A stretch of DNA of 64,000 bases from Anthonomus grandis grandis. Its lineage: Eukaryota; Arthropoda; Insecta; Coleoptera; Curculionidae. Position 1 is the stretch's first letter, and each line of letters begins with the position of its first letter. Positions 56,451-64,000 of the stretch are shown here, one piece after another. The stretch is from the NCBI RefSeq assembly GCF_022605725.1, contig NC_065546.1, positions 39,304,227-39,368,226 of the forward strand, read 5' to 3'. The position numbers and the translations under genes were made by a program. The notes under the pieces were generated by a model. That model was not told the DNA's origin. It worked only from the letters and a program-made list of their open reading frames with translations, and did no database searches.

Positions 56451-58720
56451 ATATTAGTTTTTTTTTTGTTTAATATATTAAACTTTTTATTCTTAAAAAT
56501 TAATAACAAAAATATAAAAAAAGTGAAAATATGTTATCGCCAAAAATCAGGAAATATAAAAATCATAATAGCACTTTCTTTCATTCATACAATTTTACAA
56601 TAAAATTGTTTACGATTCAATGGAAAGCAGTTTTACACGATGATTTGTATGCATATGGCATATTGCAATGTGCTTAAATAACTGCTGATAATGTTTAGTT
56701 TTTTTATCCCGTTTTTTTTAAGAAATTAGAGAAAGTCCACAATATAAGAAAAACATATTTTTTTCTTAGCAGCAAATAAGAAAAATTGATCACTTTGATA
56801 CAATAAGACTTTCGAATCAATGTTATTTCCTAGTTTAATTTATGCTGTGGGCATAACCGAATACATAACCGATTTGACCTCCCGTGGTTATTTTCTATTA
56901 AGTGTCAATATATCAAAAAACATAACTCACCTCTCACCAGAACGATTAGCGATGTTTTTAGGTATGTAAATAACAATTTTCGATATTAGGAAATTAATTT
57001 CGGTAATTGTTAATAAAATGCTGATTTATTTATTAATTGGTAAGATTCTATTTAGAGAAAATATAAATTTAACTCAATTTAAAAAAAAAAATTAACCCGA
57101 TTTTATCTCACTTGATTATGCCTTAGTCATTAGAATAAAAAAATATCTAAATAAAAAAAATGCATGTTTCGTCCGTACTATACACTGCCATACTAACGGT
57201 GATTCAATAAATAAGCCACTTAGAAAAACAATAGACTGATTAATAAATAATTCATCAGATAAAGTTAATAGATTTGTTCGTTTTTTTTATAATCCTCATC
57301 TGGCCCGTAAAAATCTGCATACAGAAATGTGAAAAAAATATGTTAAGGTCAACGTTACCGATACATGTTATTAACCGGTTAATTGTTTCGGAGTTTTAAA
57401 TGTTAAATTTTCTTATTTAAATCGCATAACTGCATTTGCCTAGCCTATAGTTACTATTTTTTTCGTTTAAAAACATTTGATTAAGGGAAATTATTGGTTA
57501 AATGTCAGTAATAATAAGAGTAAGACTAGTTGTGTAAATGATTGCCCTAGATTGTAAAAAATGAATTAATATGTGGTTAGAGTGGTTCGTGGTTAATGTA
57601 AGATAAGCGAATTGCCGGGTTTGCTAGCCCTGATAATCAGTGAATAACACTTCAGAGAAAAGTTAAGACTTAAATGTTTTTTATGCAGAAATAGCAAATC
57701 TTCAAGTTCTGCAAAGATCAGGCTATGGACAACATGCTAAACTCTATAACTTATCTTAATTAGATCTAAAGTTATAAAAATAAACTATAACACAGGAATA
57801 GAAAAATCGTAAGCAGATAAAGGTGAAAAGGAGATTTGTGCAACAGTTCCATAAGCAGAAAAACGTATATTTTTTAGTATTGATTTGTTAATTATGAATC
57901 AGCTTACTTTGAGATTTAACTAACTTGCGAATTAAAAGAGAAAAAACACAGTTGATTCAAGTTTTTTAGCATTGCGTTAGTAAATCCCTAAATTTTTTAA
58001 AGGATGTCATACATGCAAATAAGTAATAATATTTTTGTTTATAACCTAATTTCTATCTTTTTTGCTATTTTATTTAATCCTTCTTGACCCAAGGTTAGTA
58101 CTTAGTCCTTAAGCTAATCCAAAGTTGCCAGTTGAGTTCTCATTCCTAACCTTACACAATTTTTCACAATTGAAGATTTGAAGGTGGAATTTTAATTTAT
58201 GCGCGTATATTGCATCTTATTTTTTTATGCTTTTAAATAGACTTTTTTTTGTTTCGAAACAGTCAAAGTATTTTTTATTTTTTCAGGTATTTCAAAAAAC
58301 TTAAATTTTAAAAATAGAACGTTTTCAATAATTATTGTTGTATTGATTTTTTTATTTATATTTTTCTATCTTATCAAAAAAAAAATTCCAGGTTTTTTAT
58401 ATCATTGTTTTTGGACAATTATTTGTAAGGATAATTTGTTATATTTTTTTATGCATGTGAAGACTTTTTCTTGATCTCAAACAAAGCTACTTTTTTCCTT
58501 TTTAATAGTTATTTTTGTATTTTTACCCAATCGCTTAGTTTTTATAGCGCAGGAGGCATAGATAAATAAGACATAAATAAATAATGAATGCACAAACCAG
58601 AAAAAAAGACAATTTTTTAGGGTCTCTTAACCGAGAATTAACACTTTGGATTAGCTTACATAATGTCAACTAAAACCATAACCTAATATTTGGAAGAAAT
58701 TTAGTTCAAGCTTTCTTAAT
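56451..58720. other. AT-rich spacer
   Basis: More than 2 kb without a supportable gene, RNA or transposon; AT-rich with homopolymer tracts. Confidence 0.5.
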
Positions 58721-59000
58721 ACTTCCGCGTCATTCTTAACCCAGTCAACACGTGGTCGTTCTTTTTCCTGTCCTATTCTTGGGATTCTTTTCCTAAACCC
58801 TTTCCTACCCCTTGCCGTTCGATATAACGTGCCTTTAAGAATTAAATTGAGTGAAAGTATCAAGCTCACTTCCGCGTCATCCTTCACTAAGTCAACACGT
58901 GGTCGTTCTTTCCTTTTCTATCCTTTGGAACGCTTTCCTAGGCCCTTTCCTGCCCTTTGCTAATGGTCGATGAACCTATTCACGCTAGTAACCAGGCCGG
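58721..59000. repeat. Two-unit tandem repeat of ~147 bp, GC-richer than surroundings
   Basis: ACTTCCGCGTCATTCTTAAC...GTCAACACGTGGTCGTTC starts at 58721 and again, diverged, at 58868. Shared blocks include TCAACACGTGGTCGTTCTTTCC, CTTTCCTA and CCCTTTCCTGCCC/TACCCC. The 147-base offset is constant. On the minus strand both units read RGRKGF-KRIPR-G-EKERPRVDWVKNDAEV and KERPRVDLVKDDAEV, which faintly resembles retrotransposon C-termini of the GRPKTRW type; this is only a possibility. Confidence 0.7.
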
Positions 59001-60719
59001 ATGCATCGTGGGAGAAGCGTCATCGTGCATTTCGGTATTAATAATTGTGAAAATTTATCGATTCGGGGAACAGGGTACATACCCAACGGTTTTCCCGAAT
59101 CTCCAAATCGTGCTGGCAAATAGCCTCGTAGCAGAGCCATTAAACTAGCAAGTCCAAGCTTTCTTAACTTTTAGACTTATGATTTGCAGCTAACCAAGGA
59201 CTTTTCTAAGCTAATTCAACGATTTTAGTTCCATATTATGATCTTTTCTCCTGTAACCGTATTTGATCTTTAACAATTTATTTATTTAATAGTTTGGGCT
59301 TCCAATTAGAAAGATCAATAACATTAATACTTATTTTTTTAAGATTTATTTAATACAGCAAACCACAAACCGCGATATTAAGTTACAGGTTTGCTTAACC
59401 GCGGACTAAATAAAGTCTTAACTCAAGGCTAAGGTGATTACTATAATTTATGTTTATAATAATCTTTTGTAAAAGTTGGGGTTGATGTAACTCTAGCTCC
59501 CAAGTGAGAGTCATTACAGAAAGTATCTTAAAAATAGCTTGATTTTTTAGGATAAATTGGGTTAATTAAGGTGTTATTTTAAATCTAAATTTGGAAACCG
59601 TGTAAGCACTTTTTTATTCTAAATAAACATAAACAATTTTAATTCAAAGATTATAAGCCTAACTAATTAACCTTATTGAGAAATTACTCCCCAAAAGCTA
59701 CTGATGATATTGCAGGAAAAACTAACCTTAAGCCAACTTTAGATAAACTTGTTTATCCCATATCATCTACTGGTATTGTCTACTAGTATATACATTATTA
59801 AAAAGATAATTAAAGTACATATAAAAAATCCTATTAGCTTTGCGTCGGCTTTATTACTAGAATTGCTAAATATTTTAAGAAAGACAAGATCAATTAAAGT
59901 TCCTCTACTAGACAAATCAACTTAGTATATCCAATAATAACTTATAAGACCCATGGCGAAGGAATCTTAAAATATTTTGATCCAAGTTGTATTACATGCT
60001 GCTCAAATGATGTAAGATTAGTTACAGGTTTTCTGTCTTTCAAATGTAAAATCGAAAATTGGATATTTTTGAAACGTAGAGAAGTCTTTGATCTAACCGC
60101 TTTTTAAAATGTTCATAATTCACTGCATCCGACTTTAAAACCTGGCTTTAGTTTATTTACCCGTTCAGTCCATTAATATCTAACCGTGATATAATTATGT
60201 AGATCAGACAATGTAATCATATATCACAGATGAGGGCTTAGTGTGCTTCAGTGATATTTGTTAATATTTATTTTTGTTTTTATTGGATTGGAATATATTA
60301 TATTATGTATTTATTTGTATTTATTAATTAATAAAAGTTATTATAATAAGATGAATTATTCTATTCACTTCGATTCGATCTTTGATTGGTACGTATGGAC
60401 GTAATTCAAAGTAAATTTCGTCTACACCATGATGTAAATGTTAAATATATGGCAAGAATTTTTCTTATCCAATGGTGACAACAATATTCATAGGCCTTTC
60501 ACGAATATATTTTAAACAACTGTCCTTATTTCCATGATTTTTGGTTTTTCAACTTCGAATTGCAGATATCATATCATAAATATAAATAATGCTTTCTAAC
60601 ATTGAACAGATTGATATCATGTGGATAGAAACCCACATTATTTACATAGAAAAAAAGACGAATCCTACTCAACGACCATCCTAGTTTCATTTATATTTTA
60701 CATTTTTGGGTATATTTAA
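59001..60719. other. Spacer, nothing recognised
   Basis: Bases 59001-59150 are less AT-rich (TCGTGGGAGAAGCGTCATCG, CGGGGAACAGGGTACATACC) but match nothing I can name. The remainder is AT-rich. Confidence 0.4.
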
Positions 60720-61535
60720 TCAAATCAAATGTTATGATTTTTGGACCTAATAATGATTTTCTTAAAAATAATTTAAATATCTTATTAAATGATGTTACTA
60801 TTCCCAAGATGGATTGTGCAAAAAATTTAGGCATTGTCCTGGATACTGAGTTGAGGTTTTCGTGAATATGTTAAATTGTTAATTCAGAAGTCATTTTAAT
60901 CATTGAATATTTTATATAATAGTCGTCAGGCTCTTAGTTTTCATTTGAAAAAAATGCTCTGGTCCTGTCCAACTTCAACTACTGTGATTTTATTTATGGT
61001 TCTTGCTAAGACATTGCAGATAAAAATCGTATTCAGAAAGTTCAAAATGCTTGCTCACGGCTAATATTTGGATTACGAAAATACGATCACATTTCACACA
61101 CATTTAAAGAGCTTAACTGGTTGAGGATGGAGAGGCGCAGAGAGTTACACTTGAGCAATTTTTTAGTTTTATTAAACCATTCTCTTCCCTCCACTTTACG
61201 GAATAAATGTGTTCCTCGTTTAAACGTTCACACAAGGTGATCCGATTTCCGGAGAGGATGACACTTCCTCGTCATTCGACTGCAATGTTTCAACGTTCTT
61301 TTACGTATAATGCCATTAAACTCTGCAATAACCTACCAACTGAATTGTCAACTTTAGATCAGAAGTCATTTAAATCAAAGTTTAAGAAATATCTTTTACA
61401 TTTAACCTTCAACCCGTAATTTAGACTTTTAATTATTTCTTTTATTTTTGGCAATTTTTTATATTTAGCTATTTAATATTTATTCAAATTATATATATAT
61501 TGTTCTTTATTTGGGTATTTAATTAATACAATTAA

Positions 61536-61575
<40 letters not shown>

Positions 61576-61576
61576 T
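60720..61576 (+). pseudogene. 3' end of a CR1/L2-like non-LTR retrotransposon with (ATT)n tail
   Basis: Starts in the palm/thumb region (NVMIFGPNNDFLKNN, then NLGIVLDTELRF). It continues through a damaged stretch to NFNYCDFIYGSC, RIQKVQNACSRLIFGLRKYDHISH and LNWLRMERRRELHL, then after a frameshift near 61205 the C-terminus RHSTAMFQRSFTYNAIKLCNNLP...KKYLLHLTFNP and a stop at 61417-61419. An (ATT)n tail lies at 61539-61576. It is the same broad group as element D but a different family. Confidence 0.85.
61539..61576 (+). repeat. (ATT)n retrotransposon tail
   Basis: About twelve TTA/ATT units at the 3' end of the retrotransposon remnant. Confidence 0.92.
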
Positions 61577-62457
61577 ATGATTTCTTTTAAAGTTGGCCAT
61601 TGCAGACTCCAAGAATAAAAGTGATCTCAGTGATAAAAATCAAGATATTCCTGGGATTATATCTCATATAGTACAAGACATATTTAAAGATGTCTCATTT
61701 ATATCTAAATAACATACCAATATCCTAAAACCAGTAAAAGATGTCTTTAATCTGTCCAATATGTTATTTCTTTAAGATATCTGCTATAAACATTATAAGA
61801 TTTAATAAATACATAGTTTCATTCTCGCAATTAAGACAATTCGTAAAAAATCATTATTTTTTAAATTGTTCAGAATAGTTGCTCATCACTGATGTAATTT
61901 TTAACCGTTTTTTCATGCTTACTAATTGACAAGTGAAACAGCCACATCCGCCAATAAGATACATACATTCTGATGTTCAAACTTAATCTAACCTAACCTA
62001 TGTTTTTTTTATTTCTCGCTTTCGCATGCTCTGACTGTTTAGAATCTTGTTTTTGTGACTTATTAAGAATTATTTGACATTTAAGTGTATTATATATTAG
62101 TGTATTTTTGTAATTTAACTTTATCCAATTTGAAGTACGATTTTAGTGAATTGTGAACTTCAAAGGTTTAAGTAAAAATGAATGAAGTTATTTGCAGAAT
62201 TATACCATGCAGGCTAAAAGGGATAAAGGGCAAAATCAAACCAGTAAAGACAATTCTAGCTCTGATTCTGAGGATTGTGCCACCGTCACAATCCTCAGAA
62301 TACACAAAATATTGATGGAATGAGTGTTAAGCATTTGGGGAAAAGTAGCAACTTTTTAATTCATACTCAAATTTAGTTCCTTTAAATTTTGATGCGAAAA
62401 TACTACAAATTTTAATAATGTAATAAGTTTCTATATTTTAATCGAGATAACTTTATT
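61577..62457. other. AT-rich spacer with one hairpin
   Basis: No gene is supported. A perfect 15-bp hairpin lies at 62265-62301, inside a 38-codon open frame starting MQAKRDKGQNQTSKDNSSSDS (62207-62323) that recalls the acidic N-termini of transposases but is too short to call. Confidence 0.4.
62265..62301. repeat. Perfect 15-bp stem hairpin, 7-nt loop
   Basis: ATTCTGAGGATTGTG at 62265-62279 and its exact reverse complement at 62287-62301, with loop CCACCGT. No T-run follows and there is no evidence that it is a terminator or RNA gene. Confidence 0.85.
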
Positions 62458-62459
62458 TA

Positions 62460-62931
62460 CAGTGACCGCCTAAAGTTCCGCATAAATTCGATAAAAATTA
62501 GAGACATGATTTTTTGAGAAAACGCTCGGACCCGTCGATTTTTATTTTAAGTTGCGCATTATTTCACATAAATTTTTGTATACAGGGTGGAACAAAAAAA
62601 AAAGATTCATTGACGTCATCGGTCATTTTGTTAAATAGAATGCTATATTTTTAATTGAATTTATGAAATATATATGAAATAAGTTTCGTGAAACACACCT
62701 TATCTCAAAATCAACTGTTTCAGGAATATTTACATTTAATCAACAAGTAAGCAAGTAAGTACGTCTATTTACAAATTAGGATAAAATCTTTTTTTTTGTT
62801 TCACCCTGTATATAAAAATGTATGTGAAATAATGCACAACGTAAAATAAAAATCGACGGGTCCGAGCGTTTTCTCAAAAAATCATGTCTCTAATTTTTAT
62901 GGAATTTATGCGGAACTTTAGGCGGTCACTG
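62460..62931. mobile_element. Mariner-type MITE, 472 bp, long near-identical TIRs
   Basis: The first about 145 bases (CAGTGACCGCCTAAAGTTCC...) match the reverse complement of the last about 145 with only a handful of differences. TA flanks both ends (62458-62459 and 62932-62933). A second inward TATACAGGGTG...CACCCTGTATA pair marks the inner border of the arms. The centre is non-coding AT-rich sequence. The arm similarity makes this the youngest nonautonomous element in the window. Confidence 0.93.
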
Positions 62932-63368
62932 TATATTATCTATTTTGTAGGTAACTAAATTTTCTTTAGTAGGAGGCTCATAGTTCTATGACTGTATATC
63001 AAAAATCGCCAAACTAACAATTACAAATGAGCAAGCTCTTTATAATTCGAAAGTGAGAAAGAAAAATAAGAGGCATTAGAAGCCTTAACATAATATTAGC
63101 AAAGACAGATAAAGAATAAGAGATAGCAATTCCATTATGGTTGACAAGAGTATATGATCGGAATAGGTTTAATGCCAAAACAAACAAAAAATATTTTTAG
63201 CTATATTTGGCAAAAAAAGTTAAACAGCTATAATATAACGTAAAAAAAAATTAAGAAGTTCCTTATTTAGTTTGTATCTTTATAGCATATAGTTTAATCT
63301 GATAATAATGTACTTCCTTTTTACATGGAATAATAAAAAAAATTGTAGTTTATGTAACATCCGTACCC

Positions 63369-63386
63369 CTTTAAGACGTCTTAAAG
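63369..63386. repeat. 18-bp perfect palindrome
   Basis: CTTTAAGACGTCTTAAAG is its own reverse complement. One half-site recurs at about 63410, so it may be the end of a small inverted-repeat element. Confidence 0.8.
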
Positions 63387-63739
63387 TCTTTTTTCCGGAA
63401 ATACCCGGCGTCTTAAAGATCTCTCACATGTTTTGGATAAGATAACTTTTAGACTTTTTTAAGCTATCTTTATGCTGTAAGAGATTTAAATTAATTTACA
63501 CGTATACAATAAATTGTAAAATTTGGAGTAAAGTACACTGATAAAGATGATAGCTCCTTCAGTCTAAGTTAACCTTAGGACCTAAACTTCTCAAACCAGG
63601 GTTACTCTCATCAACCTCTGATTAATAAAAATATTAAATGAAGCGTCAGTTATATTTCCGTTACAATTACATAACATATTATAGTATGTTTTGCCCATAT
63701 TAACGAAAATTACTATTATTTAACCATCAATTCTAAACG

Positions 63740-63795
63740 TTATACAATTCGGCCCGTTTGAATGGCATAGTTAACAACGGGCCGAAATATGTTAT
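63740..63795. repeat. Inverted repeat TTCGGCCCGTT / AACGGGCCGAA
   Basis: Perfect 11-bp arms at 63748-63758 and 63776-63786. The arms extend imperfectly outward (GTTATACAA against ATATGTTATAA), which gives a GC-rich hairpin in AT-rich DNA. It could be a very small MITE or its remnant. Confidence 0.7.
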
Positions 63796-64000
63796 AAAAA
63801 TAATACCATAGAAAAAAAAATTAAATATCACCGTGGTTACGCAAAGTTAAACGCTCGGTGTTGTATGTGATTTTTAACACCTTTCTCTAAATGAGGCCGC
63901 AAAGATCGTATCAAAATAGAGTTGAAATACGGTTTCGAGTTGGTAACAATAGATGTTTTTTTTTGAAAATATTGTTCTCGGTTAATTTGTCAGGCTGTTA

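Larger units (their letters stand above)
62934..64000. other. AT-rich sequence with two small palindromes
   Basis: No gene. Contains an 18-bp perfect palindrome at 63369-63386 (CTTTAAGAC/GTCTTAAAG), with another GTCTTAAAG nearby at about 63410. An 11-bp inverted repeat TTCGGCCCGTT...AACGGGCCGAA lies at 63748-63758 and 63776-63786. Confidence 0.5.

Noticed and set aside
59001..59150. Possible rDNA- or snRNA-derived segment
   Set aside because: Composition is suggestive but I could not match any conserved rRNA or snRNA block.
1..64000. CRISPR arrays, tRNA or rRNA genes, bacterial operons
   Set aside because: No regularly spaced direct repeats, tRNA cloverleaf boxes or rRNA blocks were seen, and the gene features are those of an animal genome.

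Overview
The window is AT-rich animal DNA and looks like an insect genome, most plausibly a beetle (the order is an inference from the transposon mix). The evidence is the set of mobile elements: DD41D mariner, Tc1, pogo-like and piggyBac-like elements with TTAA targets, jockey/CR1-like non-LTR retrotransposons and hAT remains. Added to that are one eukaryotic first exon with a good splice donor, long AT-rich intronic sequence, and no operons or prokaryotic signals. I see no tRNA, rRNA or CRISPR array.

The only convincing host gene is at 12.4-12.6 kb on the plus strand. A short exon encodes a signal peptide followed by an Arg-rich mature start with two N-glycosylation sequons, and it ends at CAG|GTAAGG. 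A GC-richer 5' flank precedes it. No later exon is recognisable, so everything from 12625 to the end of the window may be its first intron. That intron starts with old, diverged tandem repeats, including a repeated copy of the exon-1/donor junction.

Layout: 1-2840, three DD41D mariner copies (one with both TIRs) and a long-palindrome MITE. 3383-4075, a TIR element. 5045-5560, an RT relic. 5673-9629, a Tc1-type element with a jockey-like retrotransposon inside it. 10021-11700, a non-LTR relic. 12080-12624, host promoter region and exon 1. 12.6-17.9 kb, intronic repeats. 17881-19177, an RT copy with a 15-bp TSD. 20832-22257, a deleted pogo-like element. 22780-26405, a non-LTR relic split by a complete piggyBac-like element. 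27737-30457, a near-complete pogo-like element whose transposase continues into a PHD-like finger. 32923-37014, a jockey-like element with a second one nested in its 3' end. 37562-40200, a second piggyBac-like element with an intron and subterminal palindromes. 42.7-46.1 kb, small RT and hAT relics. 46425-50544, two more non-LTR elements. 51540-56450, an unusual non-LTR relic (two copies) split by a Tc1 element. 60720-61576, another non-LTR end. 62460-62931, a young MITE.

The main biological content is the nesting history. In three places (23097/25441, 35549/36643 and 53200/56342), removing the inner element and one target duplication rejoins the outer reading frame exactly. This fixes both the element boundaries and the order of insertion. 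I found no clear case of a wholly new system. The nearest candidates are the pogo transposase with its PHD-like tail and motif-rich ends, the palindromic ends of the second piggyBac-like element, and the duplicated splice junction in intron 1.
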